In this document: one piece after another, positions 33,621 to 44,102 of the stretch
How positions within the stretch are numbered: position 1 is the stretch's first letter
Layout: each line of letters starts with the position of its first letter
DNA from: Pontiella desulfatans
GTDB lineage: Bacteria > Verrucomicrobiota > Kiritimatiellia > Kiritimatiellales > Pontiellaceae
Reading direction: 5' to 3'
Length of the DNA: 64,000 bases
Assembly: GCF_900890425.1 (NCBI RefSeq)
Contig: NZ_CAAHFG010000002.1
Span: forward strand, 1,240,001-1,304,000
Notes under the pieces: model-generated
The model's input: the letters and a program-made list of their open reading frames with translations, nothing else
What the model was told of the DNA's origin: nothing
Database searches by the model: none
Translations under genes and position numbers: made by a program

Positions 33621-34907
33621 ATGGGCGGTATGAAAAAACGGATTGTTAACGGGAAACGCGTTGAGTTGAGGCAGGGAAAGTTGTTTGTCGAGGGGGAGCA
33701 CCTCTTCCTGAAAATCGGAAAGCCGTTGCGCAATTTTGGCGATAAGGGTGAAATTGAGCAGCTGATTGCCGATCTGGATTTGCTCAAGGCAAAAAACTAC
33801 AACTGCATCGAGTTGAACTGCTATTGGCACCATCTGGACCGGGATGGCGACGGGGTGGTGGATGTGGACACCGAGCCGCTTAGTCGCCTGGTTGAGGAAA
33901 TCAATGCGCGCGGCATGTTCGCATCGCTGTCGGTGGAGACCTACGGCGTGGGGGGCGGCCAGATACCGGACGGTTTCTGGGAAGGGCGTCCGGGGAACAT
34001 TGCGGTGGGCATCGATGGCAACGAAGTGTCCGACACCGAGTTTGGCTACATGTCGAAGGTTCCTTCGCTCTATTCGCACGACTATCTGCGTTTGTCGCGC
34101 GCCTACATCACCGATCTGACCTCGAAGCTGGATGCCTCGAAGATTCTCTATTTCGAAACCACGGTCGAGCCGCAATACATGGGCGATGTCTGGATCGACT
34201 ATTCCGTCCGGGCGAAAGAGGCCTATGAAGCATGGGTTGCCGAGAACGGGGTTGAGAACGCACAGCCGTTCCCGACCACGTTCCCGGTTGCGCAGGATTT
34301 TATCTACGATCCCGTCTGGAACCGTTTCCGTGCGGAATGGCTGGCTGGCTGGGTGAGCGGCGATGCCCAGGCTTTCCGCGATGCCGCCGGGGCGGATATT
34401 TGGGTGGCGGCCGACTATCTCGATCCCGATGAATCGAGCGTGCTGGCCCGCTGCGGCGATCCGATCGTCTATCTGCGCGGTCTCGGCGCCATCGATATCG
34501 TCCAGGTCAACTGGCACTGGCACTATGCCGACCGCGCGCCGAACCTCAAGGCCTACCAGCGGGTGCGCCAGGTGAACGAGGAGACCGGCCGCGACTGGGT
34601 GATTTCGGAGCATATGACGATCAATGGAACCGACTACCATGCCAAGGAGATGGAGGGCTTGCTGCTGAACACCATCCGCAACAGCACCCATTTCGGCTGG
34701 GAGTTCGTGGATGTTGCCGCCGATCCCGACGGGCCGGAGGTTCCGGAAGGCGAGGTGCAACCCGGCATGTTCAAGCCCGCGCACTTTTCGGTCTACGACA
34801 AGGACTGGAATCCCAAACCCAGCATGGCCGTGGTGGACGACCAGTGGGGGCGTTGGATGGAAGAAATCCAGCGCGCCTGCGGCAGACTTGAAGCATCGTT
34901 GGCCTAA
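33621..34907 (+). CDS. Cytoplasmic clan GH-A-like glycoside hydrolase
   Basis: 428 residues with no signal peptide. The TIM-barrel character is clear: LLKAKNYNCIELNCYWHHLD, GMFASLSVETYGV, ILYFETTVEPQYMGD (a candidate acid/base Glu), DIVQVNWHWHYAD and WVISEHMTING (a candidate nucleophile Glu). The two Glu at the ends of the fourth and seventh strands are the clan GH-A signature, so GH5-, GH35- or GH42-like retaining enzymes are the closest ideas. AAAGGA lies 9 bases before the ATG. It is the first gene of a plus-strand unit with a sulfatase 11 bases on, GH38 and a symporter. I cannot name the family. Confidence 0.65.
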   Translation: MGGMKKRIVNGKRVELRQGKLFVEGEHLFLKIGKPLRNFGDKGEIEQLIADLDLLKAKNYNCIELNCYWHHLDRDGDGVVDVDTEPLSRLVEEINARGMFASLSVETYGVGGGQIPDGFWEGRPGNIAVGIDGNEVSDTEFGYMSKVPSLYSHDYLRLSRAYITDLTSKLDASKILYFETTVEPQYMGDVWIDYSVRAKEAYEAWVAENGVENAQPFPTTFPVAQDFIYDPVWNRFRAEWLAGWVSGDAQAFRDAAGADIWVAADYLDPDESSVLARCGDPIVYLRGLGAIDIVQVNWHWHYADRAPNLKAYQRVRQVNEETGRDWVISEHMTINGTDYHAKEMEGLLLNTIRNSTHFGWEFVDVAADPDGPEVPEGEVQPGMFKPAHFSVYDKDWNPKPSMAVVDDQWGRWMEEIQRACGRLEASLA

Positions 34908-34918
34908 AGGAGAAAGCC

Positions 34919-36490
34919 ATGAAGCGTCTGTTTTGCATGTTGTGTTTGCTGGGGGTGGCGTTCGGGGCGGTTGCCGCGAAGAAGCCGAACGTGATCCTGA
35001 TCATCACCGACGACCAGAGCTGGGACACGCTCGGTTTCATGGGCGGCAAGGTGCACACGCCGCGCATCGACCAAATGGCGAAGGAGGGGCTCTACCTCAC
35101 GGACTTCAACGTGACGTCCACGGTCTGCTCGCCGTCGCGCTACAGTTTCCTGACCGGGCGCTATGCCGGGCGCTGCACCGGCGAACGCTTCATGCTTGAG
35201 CATCCGCCTGGCGACCAGACCCAGGTCGAAAACATTGGTGAAATGGAGCCAGACCGCTGGAACCTGGCGAAGTTGCTCCGTAAAAACGGATACAAAACGG
35301 GCTTCGTGGGAAAGAGCCATTTGATCAACCATGATTGGCTCAGTGAGCATGGGGGAAACGAAGCCAGCTGGAAAAGGGCCGGCCTGGAGCTTTACGCAAG
35401 GGATGCCGACCCAAGGGACCCCGAGGTGAACGCGAAAATGCAGCGCAACCACCGGAAATGGTGCGAGGCCATGAAGCCGTACGGCTTCGACTATGTCGAT
35501 GGGTTTTACGCGGCGAACCTCCGCGAGTTGTTTAATGATGCCTTGAACGTCCACAACCTGGATTGGACGGTGGACAAGGCGTTCCGGTTTTTGGAGGGCG
35601 CCGGCGACGAACCGTTTTTCCTCTATTTTTCAACCACGCTGCACCATGGCCCGGCGCCGTGGTCGAATACGTTTTCCATGGATGCCGACCCGCGCATGAC
35701 CGGCGAGGGTTTTGTGGAGGAGGGCTTCGAGGTCCTGCCATCGCGCGCCGATGTGCTGGAGCGCAACCGCCAGGCGGGGTTCAAGGACAACAAGGCGTTT
35801 GCGCTTTGGCTCGACGACGGCGTCGGGGCGATCCTCGACAAGGTGAAGCAGCTGGGGCTGGAGGAGGATACGCTGGTGGTCTTCGTTTCCGACCATGGTT
35901 CCTATCGCCACGGCAAGGCCACGCTGCACGACTACGGCATGCGCGTGCCGATGGTGCTTCGCTGGAAAGGGACGATCAAGCCGGGGTCGAAGTATGACGG
36001 CATCGTGGGCAATATTGATTTTGCCCCGACCATCCTCGACCTCTGCGGCATCCAGCCTCCGGCCGACTATGCGATGGATGGCGTCAGCTTCAAGCCCGTG
36101 CTGTCCGGCAGCCAGGAGCCGGTCCGCTCGGTGTTGTTCGGCGAGCTGGGCCATTCGCGCGGCGTCAAGACCAAGGAGTGGAAATACATCTCCGTCCGCT
36201 ACCCGGAAAAGCTCCAGGCAAAGATCGACCGCGGTGAAAAGTTCAAGGGTTTCGAGGGCAACGAAATCGACCGGCCCTACCTGACGCGCAACGGCCATTT
36301 GGGGCACCATGCCTCCAGCCAGAACCCGCACTATTTCGAGGCCGACCAGCTCTACAATCTCAAGACCGATCCCGAGGAAACCGAAAACGTCTTCACGCAG
36401 CATCCGGAAGCCGCGCAGCGCATGAAGAAGGAGCTTTCCAACGCATTGAAGCAATTCGAAAACCGCCCCTTTGGCGAATTCACCCGATAG
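34919..36490 (+). CDS. Exported S1-family sulfatase, Cys type
   Basis: 523 residues. A signal peptide ends near GAVAAK (about residue 20). NVILIITDDQSWDTLGFMG provides metal-binding acids. C70 in CSPSR is the formylglycine precursor, followed by LTGRYAGRCTGERF. GKSHL, FVSDHG and GELGHSRGVKTKEWKYI are later S1 features. It removes sulfate from a glycan in the periplasm or outside. AAAGGAG precedes the ATG, and only 11 bases separate it from the glycosidase upstream. It differs clearly in sequence from the sulfatases at 11951 and 46057, so a different bond is likely cut. The maturation enzyme is not in the window. Confidence 0.92.
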   Translation: MKRLFCMLCLLGVAFGAVAAKKPNVILIITDDQSWDTLGFMGGKVHTPRIDQMAKEGLYLTDFNVTSTVCSPSRYSFLTGRYAGRCTGERFMLEHPPGDQTQVENIGEMEPDRWNLAKLLRKNGYKTGFVGKSHLINHDWLSEHGGNEASWKRAGLELYARDADPRDPEVNAKMQRNHRKWCEAMKPYGFDYVDGFYAANLRELFNDALNVHNLDWTVDKAFRFLEGAGDEPFFLYFSTTLHHGPAPWSNTFSMDADPRMTGEGFVEEGFEVLPSRADVLERNRQAGFKDNKAFALWLDDGVGAILDKVKQLGLEEDTLVVFVSDHGSYRHGKATLHDYGMRVPMVLRWKGTIKPGSKYDGIVGNIDFAPTILDLCGIQPPADYAMDGVSFKPVLSGSQEPVRSVLFGELGHSRGVKTKEWKYISVRYPEKLQAKIDRGEKFKGFEGNEIDRPYLTRNGHLGHHASSQNPHYFEADQLYNLKTDPEETENVFTQHPEAAQRMKKELSNALKQFENRPFGEFTR

Positions 36491-36580
36491 GGCAAATGTG
36501 GATGGAATGGGCAAGATCTTGTTCGGCCTTGTCCATCCCGTTGGCCCCGTAATCCCATCAAAAAAGAAGCAGTAGAATAG

Positions 36581-39232
36581 ATGAAGGAATTTCACGTCAT
36601 ATCGCATACGCACTGGGATCGCGAGTGGTACCAGCCTTTTGAGGAGATGCGCCTGCGCCTGCTCGACCTGGTCGACAACCTGTTGGCCATCTTCGAGCAG
36701 CAACCGGACTATGTCTTCCACATGGACGCCCAGATCGTCTGCCTGGAGGACTACCTCGAAGTCCGGCCGCATCGGCGCGCCGACATCGCGCGGCACATCC
36801 GCGAAGGCCGCCTGCTGGTGGGGCCGTGGTATGTCCAGAACGATTTCAACCTGTGCAGCGGCGAGGCCACCGTCCGCAACCTGCTGATCGGCTCGACCCT
36901 TGCGGAAGAATGGGGCGCGTGCCAGCGCGTCGGCTATGCGCCCGACCAGTTTGGCCTAACCGGGCAGCTGCCGCAAATCTATGCGGGCTTCGGGGTGTTC
37001 CATACGCTCGCCGCGCGCGGCTACCGCTTCTATGAACGCGCGGAAGATGGCGCGCTCAGGCAAAAGACCATGCCGATGGAGTTCGACTGGATCGGTGCCG
37101 ACGGCACGCGCATGAATTCGGTCAACCTGGCTTGCTGGTACAACAATGCGCAGCGTTTCCCCTCCGACGACAGCAAGGCCTGGGCATATCTGAGGCTGGT
37201 GGAGGAAAACCTGGAGCCGATTTCCAGCACGCCAACCAAGCTCTTGATGAACGGGGTTGACCATCTCGAACCGCAGGACGATCTGCTGCCCATTCTCGAC
37301 GGGCTCCAGAAGCGGCTGGGCGAAGCGGCGCAAATCAAGCAATCGACCATGATTGAATGCCTGGAAAAAATCGCGGCGGATTTCGAGGGGCGGGCCAAGC
37401 CGGAGATCCAAGGCGAACTGCGCCACGGCGACACCACCCTGATTCTGCAGGGCACGCTCTCCTCGCGCCCCTATCTGAAACTGCTCAACATGCAGTGCCA
37501 GAACCTGCTTGAGCTGGTGCTGGAACCCCTCTACACCCATCTCGCCCAATGGTCGGGCGGCGCGGTGGAATATCCCGCCGACATGCTCGACTATCTATGG
37601 AAAGAGCTTCAGAAGAACCACGCGCACGACAGCATATGCGGATGCAGCGCCGACCGCGTTCACCAAGACAACGAAAACCGCTTCATGCGCATCCTCGATG
37701 CGGCGAACGAACTGCGCCGGCGGGGATTGAACCATCTCGTCCAGCGCATCGACCGCAAGGGCATGGATTCCGACGGATATATCCTGACCGTTGCGAATAC
37801 CCTTCCATACGAACGCGCCGAAATGGTCGAGGCCGAACTGCATCCGTTGCTGGACGACGGGTTCGAGTCGTTTTCCCTGATCGATGAAAAAGGGAAAGCC
37901 ATCGATTTCGAACTGCTGGCAACGGGTGAGGGCAACCGTTGCCTGTTCACGCCCTGCAACCTGCCCGGCCAAAAGCGGGTGCACAACCATCGCATCCGTT
38001 TCCGCCTGGCGGTTCCCGCCGGAGGCTACCGCACCTTGCGGTTGTATCGGAATGCGAAGGAGGCGGAGGTGGCAAGCACCCTGCGTCCGGCGCCGCAGGG
38101 CTGGGTGATGCAGAACGAGTTCATGCGCGTTGTGGTGGGCGCCGACGGGCAGGTTGACCTGCTCGATTCCGAGACCGGGATCGAGAGCCCCGATATTTTC
38201 GGCTTCGAGGATGTGGCGGATGTGGGCGAATCCTATTGGTTCACGCCCGACCCCGGGGCCGCGCCGATCGATTGCACGGGCAACCCCGAGGTCGCCATCG
38301 TCGGGGAACGGGGCGTGCGGCTCACGTATGCCTTCGGGGTAAGGCTGCACCTTTGGCTGGATGCCGGGTGCCGGCACCTCGCGGTTTCGGCGGAGGTGGA
38401 CAACCGTCGCGAAAACCACCGCCTGCGCCTGCTGGTGCATACGGATGTACATTCCGACGAGTGCCTCAGCTCCCAGCCGTTCGACTGTGTTCGGCGGAGC
38501 GGTTCCCCGCCCTTCCCGGATTTGCGCGACGACTGGACCGAACCCAACAACGGGCTCGTTTCGGTGAAGGATTGGAACAAGCAATTTTCCATTTTCAACA
38601 ACGGGATCTATGAATACGAGCACCTGCGCGATGCCCGCGGAACCATCGCCCTCACGCTGATGCGCTCCACCGCGCGCATCGCCAACGACCCCATGTGCTG
38701 CCAGGACACCCATGCGCCAGACCCGATGTGGGACGCGCCGGAAAACCAATGCCTGCGCAAGGTGTCGTATCGCCTGGCCATCCGGCCGGGGCAGGCGACC
38801 GAAGCCGCGTTGATGCGCGAAATGCAGGGTTTCCAGGTTCCGCTGCTGGCGGTGTTCGATGCGGTGGATAGCCGCAAGTTCAGCGGCGGCCGCCCCTATG
38901 TCGGCGAGCCCGGGCTTCAGGAATATTGGCACCGCCTGCCGGGCGACCCGGAAATCAATTTCCCGCTGCAGCGCGAAGGGCTGGCCCTTGATGAAAAGGC
39001 CGTGTTCAGCGCATTGAAGCGCGCGCACGACCGGGCCGCATGGATTCTGCGCTTCTTCAACCCCGCGGAAAACGCGATGGTCGCCGAGGCGCCGAAGCTG
39101 GAGGCCCGGGTGTCGGATTTGGACGAGCGCACGGGCGGTGCCGAGTGGTCGGCGGGAATGAAGGTTGGCGCGAAAAAAATTGTTACGCTACGCTTTACTA
39201 AGAGGATTGGAGAAACAAATGACAATGATTGA
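36581..39232 (+). CDS. GH38 alpha-mannosidase, cytoplasmic
   Basis: 883 residues with no signal peptide. It starts with the family signature VISHTHWDREWYQPFE. The zinc site uses the His and Asp of THWD and a later conserved His in NHAHDSICGCS. D122 in YAPDQFGLTGQLPQI is the catalytic nucleophile. A three-helix bundle and large beta domains follow. It is a retaining, zinc-dependent enzyme cleaving alpha-mannosides. The 14-base overlap with the symporter gene suggests that imported manno-oligosaccharides are its substrate (inference). It is the only strong mannose-specific signature in the locus, apart from the GH99-like module at 41223. Confidence 0.92.
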   Translation: MKEFHVISHTHWDREWYQPFEEMRLRLLDLVDNLLAIFEQQPDYVFHMDAQIVCLEDYLEVRPHRRADIARHIREGRLLVGPWYVQNDFNLCSGEATVRNLLIGSTLAEEWGACQRVGYAPDQFGLTGQLPQIYAGFGVFHTLAARGYRFYERAEDGALRQKTMPMEFDWIGADGTRMNSVNLACWYNNAQRFPSDDSKAWAYLRLVEENLEPISSTPTKLLMNGVDHLEPQDDLLPILDGLQKRLGEAAQIKQSTMIECLEKIAADFEGRAKPEIQGELRHGDTTLILQGTLSSRPYLKLLNMQCQNLLELVLEPLYTHLAQWSGGAVEYPADMLDYLWKELQKNHAHDSICGCSADRVHQDNENRFMRILDAANELRRRGLNHLVQRIDRKGMDSDGYILTVANTLPYERAEMVEAELHPLLDDGFESFSLIDEKGKAIDFELLATGEGNRCLFTPCNLPGQKRVHNHRIRFRLAVPAGGYRTLRLYRNAKEAEVASTLRPAPQGWVMQNEFMRVVVGADGQVDLLDSETGIESPDIFGFEDVADVGESYWFTPDPGAAPIDCTGNPEVAIVGERGVRLTYAFGVRLHLWLDAGCRHLAVSAEVDNRRENHRLRLLVHTDVHSDECLSSQPFDCVRRSGSPPFPDLRDDWTEPNNGLVSVKDWNKQFSIFNNGIYEYEHLRDARGTIALTLMRSTARIANDPMCCQDTHAPDPMWDAPENQCLRKVSYRLAIRPGQATEAALMREMQGFQVPLLAVFDAVDSRKFSGGRPYVGEPGLQEYWHRLPGDPEINFPLQREGLALDEKAVFSALKRAHDRAAWILRFFNPAENAMVAEAPKLEARVSDLDERTGGAEWSAGMKVGAKKIVTLRFTKRIGETNDND

Positions 39233-41189
39233 TTATTTCGGAAAACTCGACTATTCCTTCATGATCTTTTATGTGGCCGTACTGATCGGACTGGGGTTCT
39301 ACCTCAAGGCCCAGGCCTCGAAAAGCCTGGACAACTATGTTTGCGGCGGCGGGAATATCCCCTGGTGGTGCATGGGCATCTCCGGAATGGCCTCATTCCT
39401 GGATCTCGCCGGCACGGCCGTGATTGTTTCGTTCCTCTTTATGATGGGGCCTCAGGGATTGTTTGTTGAATTCCGCGGCGGCGCGGTTCTGGTTCTTCCG
39501 TTCATGATGCTCTGGACCGGCAAGTGGCACCGCCGTTCCGGCTGTCTTACGGGGGCGCAGTGGAATATCTTCCGCTTCGGCGATGGCTGGGGCGGGCGCG
39601 CATCCCAGTTGATGGCGGTGATTGCCACAGTGCTGACTTCGATCGGTATGCTCGCGTATCTGATTATCGGTGCCGGTATTTTTCTTTCCACCTTCCTTCC
39701 GTGGTCTCCGGCAACCTGTTCAATTGGTCTTCTGGTTCTTGCAACTCCATACACGATGATGTCCGGGTTTTATGGTGTGATTTTCACCGACCTGTTCCAG
39801 TCCTGTATCATCATCGCGGCGGTCATCTATGTGACCATCACGGCGTTTGCCGGTGTTGGAAGTTCGCAGGAAGTTGCAGACGTCGCCTTGGCCGTAACCG
39901 GTAATCCGGACTGGATCAGCGGCATGCCGAAGTGGGAAGTGCACGTGCCGAAAGGCTATGAGGTGTATAAGCATCTCATCATCTTCTCCGGCTTCTATCT
40001 GCTTCGGACGGTCGTCGCCGGTATCGGCACCGGTGCGGATCCGCGTTACTTCGGGGCAAAAAATGACCGCGAGTGCAGTAAGCTTTCCATGCTTTGGACG
40101 GGACTGATGAGCTTCCGCTGGCCGTTGATGATCGGCATTGCTGTGCTCGGTCTGTATTTGGTGAACGAGCTGATCCCGAATCAGGCCAATATCCAGCAGG
40201 CCGCTGAAGTCATTCAGGCCGAATATCCGGATACGGCTAAACCACTGTGGGGCGATCTGATCTCCTCGATTGCGAATACCCCCGAAAAGCATGACGCTGA
40301 ATTGGTGACCTCGCTGCAGCAGATTCTCGGCGACGACAAGTTTGTTGAAAAAATGAACCTCATCAGTTTTGAAGGCACGGTGAATCCGGAGAAAATCCTT
40401 TCGCAGGTGCTGATGATGAAAGTGGCCAAGGGCATGCGCGGTATTCTGGTGATCGCGCTGATTGCCGCCGCCCTTTCAACCTTCGGCAGCTGGGTCAACC
40501 TGGGTACCAGCCAATTTGTGAACGACATTTATAAAGTGTGGTTCCGGCCGAAGGCTTCGACCAAAGAACTCATCCTGGCCAGTTGGATAACCGTAATATC
40601 GCTCGTCGGTCTCAGTTTCCTCTTCTCCCGTTCCCTGGAGAGTATCAACGAAATCTGGGGCTGGATGATGATGGGCTTCGGTGCCGGTTTCCTGGTGCCG
40701 AGTTTCCTTCGTCTTTACTGGTGGCGCTTTAATGGAGAAGGCAGCGCTATCGGAACCCTGGTCGGTCTGTCGGCCGCGATTGTTCAGCGCCTGATCGTGC
40801 CTGATCTTAACGAGGTGTACCAATTCTGCTTTGTGATGATTGTCGGGTTGATCGGTTCCATCGTAGCCACTCTGCTCACGAAACCGACCGATCCTGATGT
40901 GCTGGAGAACATGTATCTCAAGACCCGCCCGATGGGTATCTGGGGCCATCTGAAGAACAAGCTGCCGGAAGATGAGAAGCGGAAGGTGAGCATTGAGCAC
41001 CGTAACGACCTGCTCGCACTGCCGTGCGCTATGGTTTGGCAGGTCTGCATCTTCCTGGTGCCGATGCTGTTTGTGATCCACAACTGGAAAGGTTTTGCCG
41101 GTTCATTCGTGCTGGGATTGGCGGCTTTTGCCGGACTCTATTTTATCTGGTGGCGCAACCAGCCGGAAACCAACTTCTACGAAGATTAA
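39219..41189 (+). CDS. Sodium:solute symporter (SSS family)
   Basis: 656 residues from the ATG at 39219; GGAG lies 7 bases before, and the overlap with GH38 is 14 bases. There are about 13 to 14 hydrophobic spans. Family features near the N-terminus are DYSFMIFYVAVLIGLGFYLK and NYVCGGGNIPWWCMGISGMA. A loop of about 100 residues (LIPNQANIQQAAEVIQAEY...) lies in the middle. The transporter takes up a sugar or other small solute with Na+, consistent with a marine habitat. Its place between GH38 and the polysaccharide enzymes suggests a monosaccharide or small oligosaccharide import role. Base composition and codon use shift to lower GC (more TT/GA wobble) through this gene and the start of the next, possibly a transferred patch. 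Confidence 0.9.
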   Translation: MTMIDYFGKLDYSFMIFYVAVLIGLGFYLKAQASKSLDNYVCGGGNIPWWCMGISGMASFLDLAGTAVIVSFLFMMGPQGLFVEFRGGAVLVLPFMMLWTGKWHRRSGCLTGAQWNIFRFGDGWGGRASQLMAVIATVLTSIGMLAYLIIGAGIFLSTFLPWSPATCSIGLLVLATPYTMMSGFYGVIFTDLFQSCIIIAAVIYVTITAFAGVGSSQEVADVALAVTGNPDWISGMPKWEVHVPKGYEVYKHLIIFSGFYLLRTVVAGIGTGADPRYFGAKNDRECSKLSMLWTGLMSFRWPLMIGIAVLGLYLVNELIPNQANIQQAAEVIQAEYPDTAKPLWGDLISSIANTPEKHDAELVTSLQQILGDDKFVEKMNLISFEGTVNPEKILSQVLMMKVAKGMRGILVIALIAAALSTFGSWVNLGTSQFVNDIYKVWFRPKASTKELILASWITVISLVGLSFLFSRSLESINEIWGWMMMGFGAGFLVPSFLRLYWWRFNGEGSAIGTLVGLSAAIVQRLIVPDLNEVYQFCFVMIVGLIGSIVATLLTKPTDPDVLENMYLKTRPMGIWGHLKNKLPEDEKRKVSIEHRNDLLALPCAMVWQVCIFLVPMLFVIHNWKGFAGSFVLGLAAFAGLYFIWWRNQPETNFYED

Positions 41190-41222
41190 CCTGATTTCAT
41201 ACCGAGTATATTTAAAGGAGAG

Positions 41223-44033
41223 ATGATGAAGAAATTTCTGATGAGCAGTTGTGCTGCTTTGGCGGTGGGTGCTTTTGGTGCTGTCGTCAGTCCGGGTGAC
41301 GATCTGCAGGCGGTTTTGGATCGGGGCGAGGATCTCGAACTGAAGCCGGGTGTTGTGTATAATGTGAAAGCCACGCTGCGCCTCAAAAAAGAAGGGCAGA
41401 AGATTTATACGAAGGGTGCCAAGGTACCTTCAGATTTCGCAACACTGCGTATTGCGGATGAAAGCGTGATGATGCTGCTTAACGGCGGCGGCGTGAAAGG
41501 CGCAAAGCTTGAGCACGTCATCTTTGATGGTAACCGCTACCGTATGTCCGTTGTACCTAAACCTAAAATCGGCGGGGGCGGCCAGCCGCCGTTGGTTCAC
41601 TTCGGTGGCGACGGTGGCGACGATCAGGTTGTGCGTGAATGTGTCTTTATGAGCACCCGTACCTGGGCAACCCTCAAGTTCCATGAAGGAGCTTCCAATC
41701 TGCTGGCTGAAAACAACCTCTTCTTCGGCGCGGGCGTTGATCCGCGGGGGAATGGCAGAGAAGCCAATGAGCAGCCTTTCGGCTGGGGCGATGCCATCTC
41801 CTGCGCGGCGCGAGATTCGATGATCCGCAACAACCTCATCATCGATCCGACCGACGTCGGCGTCGTGCTCTACTGCGCGCCCGGCACCGTGGTGGAGGAT
41901 AATGTCATTGCTTCGGTGTCGCGCGAATCCCTGGGTGGAATCAATCTGGTCGATGGCCTGGACTACTACGCCATCGATAAAGAAAAAACGAAGTTCGACT
42001 ACCGCGGCTCGATCATACGCAACAACTATGTCGATGCTTTCGGCGCGCGCATCCACATGCACATTCCGGTCGGTTGCGTTCCGTGGGTGCCGCATTGGCG
42101 CGGGAAAACCCTGGTCGGCGGCGAGGTGACGGGCAATACGCTAGCGGGCGGCGCGGCGGCCTACGGCATGGTGGCCCACGATCTCAAGGATTGGAAAATC
42201 GAGGGCAACAAGAGTATCGCGTCCTATTCCGGCCTCGCCGAATACGGCGACCACAAGAATCCGCCGGATGATCCCGCGCCGTTCCTGTATGCAAACGGGA
42301 CGATCAATGACTGTCAGCTTCAATCCGATTTTGTTCCCGCCAAGCGCCACATCGAGCATTTGCTGCGCACGCAGTTTGCGCCGGAGGACGAACATGGCTA
42401 CCAGATGCACGACTATGGCGATGCCGAGGTCAAGGCGGTCGTCGAGGCGGCCTATCTCGAAATGCTCGGCCGCCCGGCCGACGAAGCGGGGCTGAAGGAA
42501 AAATCAAAACAGCTTCGGGAGCGCCAGTTCAATGCCGACGGCCTGCGCCGTGCGATGATGGCGAGCCAGGAATTCAAGAACAAGTTTGGCTATGTTGCGC
42601 CGGAGGACCTGCATCCGTACCGCGTCGGGCTGTGGTTCGGCATCTGCAACGAGCTGATCCGCAACCAGGGAAAGTTCCCTGCGGCGCTGGACCTCTATAA
42701 GGAAGCGCTCGCGTCACTGCTCGAAGACAAGCGCAATTTGCTCAAGATCGATCGCGTCGATGAATCGACCTTGCTCGGCAAGGTGATGTGCGGCTATCAG
42801 GGCTGGTACCGTGCACCGTCCGATGGTTCCGGCCTTTCGTGGGTGCACTGGCGCAGCCAGGCACTGCCCGGCGAAGCGGGCGATTTCTGGCCCGGGCGTT
42901 GCGGTATCGATTTTTGGCCGGACATGAGCGAGCTCGGCGAGCATGAAAAATTCAAGACCCAGTTCCGGCATGCCGACGGCTCCGCCGCCTATGTCTATAG
43001 CTCGCATGTGCGCGACACCACCGTGCGCCACTTCAAGTGGATGAAGGACTACGGCATCGACGGTGTTTTCGTGCAGCGCTTCATCATGGAAACCACCATC
43101 GACGGCGACCAGGAGGCCATCCTCAGCGGCCACGCCTACAACAAGGTGCTCGAGCATGTGCGCGACGGTGCCAACCAATATGGCCGCACCTACGCCATTA
43201 TGTACGACCTCACCGCGATGCCTGAGAACTATGTCGAGACGTTCAAGGAAGACTGGATGCAGTTGGTCGATGAAATGAACATCACCCGCGATCCGTATGA
43301 TAAAGCCTATCAGAAGCACAATGGTAAACCGGTGGTGGCCATCTGGGGCGTCGGCTTCCGGCGCGGCTACACGGCTGAAGACGTGGCTGAAATGGTCGAC
43401 TTCCTGAAAAACGATCCGAAGTATGGCGGGTGTTCCGTCATGCTCGGAACCGCCACCGGCTGGCGTACGGGCATGGGCGATGGCGCCTCCTTCAAAAAAT
43501 GGGAGCCGGTCTACAAGGCGGCCGATGTGGTTTCCGCCTGGACGGTGGGTCGTTTTGGCAAAGTGGTCGAAGCCATTAAATATGCAGAGGGCACCGCAAA
43601 GGAAGACCGGGTCTGGTGTCAGGAAAACGGGCTGGAATTCATGCCCGTCGTTTTTCCCGGCTTCACGTGGTCGAACCTGAAGAAGGAATTCCCGCACGAA
43701 AACCCCGGCGCGTGGATCGATCGCCAGGATGGCCAGTTCCTCTGGTCGCAGGTTGCCGCGCATCTGGAAAACGGTCAGACCATGATCTACCAGGCCATGT
43801 TCGACGAGCTCGACGAAGGCACGCAGATCTTCAAGGTTTCCGACAATCCGCCGGTGGGTGGGAGTACGTTCCATACCTACAACGGCCTGCCGTCCGACCA
43901 CTATCTCTGGCTCGTCGGCGAGGCCACCAAGATGGCGCGCGGCAAGGCGCCGGTGACGGATCGCATTCCCGAGCGCGAGGGGCACGACGATGTGAACAAG
44001 CGCACGGCGGAAGCCTACAAAAACAAAAAGTGA
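41223..44033 (+). CDS. Exported three-part protein: beta-helix, DUF4214-like linker, GH99/GH71-like domain
   Basis: 936 residues. AAAGGAG precedes two ATGs, and the second (41226) has the better spacing. A signal peptide is about 1-20. Residues 20-390 form a parallel beta-helix ([50 protein letters not shown]), as in pectate-lyase-like glycan lyases. Residues about 405-470 match the DUF4214 pattern ([16 protein letters not shown]). From about 520, [15 protein letters not shown]...WVHW and [14 protein letters not shown] resemble GH71/GH99-like endo-acting barrels, which act on alpha-mannan or alpha-glucan. It may bind or cut and then hydrolyse one polymer. The whole reads without a stop; each module is a moderate call. 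Confidence 0.7.
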   Translation: MMKKFLMSSCAALAVGAFGAVVSPGDDLQAVLDRGEDLELKPGVVYNVKATLRLKKEGQKIYTKGAKVPSDFATLRIADESVMMLLNGGGVKGAKLEHVIFDGNRYRMSVVPKPKIGGGGQPPLVHFGGDGGDDQVVRECVFMSTRTWATLKFHEGASNLLAENNLFFGAGVDPRGNGREANEQPFGWGDAISCAARDSMIRNNLIIDPTDVGVVLYCAPGTVVEDNVIASVSRESLGGINLVDGLDYYAIDKEKTKFDYRGSIIRNNYVDAFGARIHMHIPVGCVPWVPHWRGKTLVGGEVTGNTLAGGAAAYGMVAHDLKDWKIEGNKSIASYSGLAEYGDHKNPPDDPAPFLYANGTINDCQLQSDFVPAKRHIEHLLRTQFAPEDEHGYQMHDYGDAEVKAVVEAAYLEMLGRPADEAGLKEKSKQLRERQFNADGLRRAMMASQEFKNKFGYVAPEDLHPYRVGLWFGICNELIRNQGKFPAALDLYKEALASLLEDKRNLLKIDRVDESTLLGKVMCGYQGWYRAPSDGSGLSWVHWRSQALPGEAGDFWPGRCGIDFWPDMSELGEHEKFKTQFRHADGSAAYVYSSHVRDTTVRHFKWMKDYGIDGVFVQRFIMETTIDGDQEAILSGHAYNKVLEHVRDGANQYGRTYAIMYDLTAMPENYVETFKEDWMQLVDEMNITRDPYDKAYQKHNGKPVVAIWGVGFRRGYTAEDVAEMVDFLKNDPKYGGCSVMLGTATGWRTGMGDGASFKKWEPVYKAADVVSAWTVGRFGKVVEAIKYAEGTAKEDRVWCQENGLEFMPVVFPGFTWSNLKKEFPHENPGAWIDRQDGQFLWSQVAAHLENGQTMIYQAMFDELDEGTQIFKVSDNPPVGGSTFHTYNGLPSDHYLWLVGEATKMARGKAPVTDRIPEREGHDDVNKRTAEAYKNKK

Positions 44034-44061
44034 GCCAGCACGTAGTGCAGGCTCTACTGGT

Positions 44062-44086
44062 AAAGCCGCCACTATGTGGTGGCTTT
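44062..44086. terminator. Intercistronic hairpin
   Basis: AAAGCCGCCAC, loop TAT, GTGGTGGCTTT: a perfect 11-bp stem with a 3-base loop, 29 bases after the fusion-protein stop and 17 before the esterase start. There is no long T-run. It may attenuate or protect the mRNA and set the ratio between the two genes. Confidence 0.6.
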
Positions 44087-44102
44087 CGCTAGTGAGGTGA
44101 AG

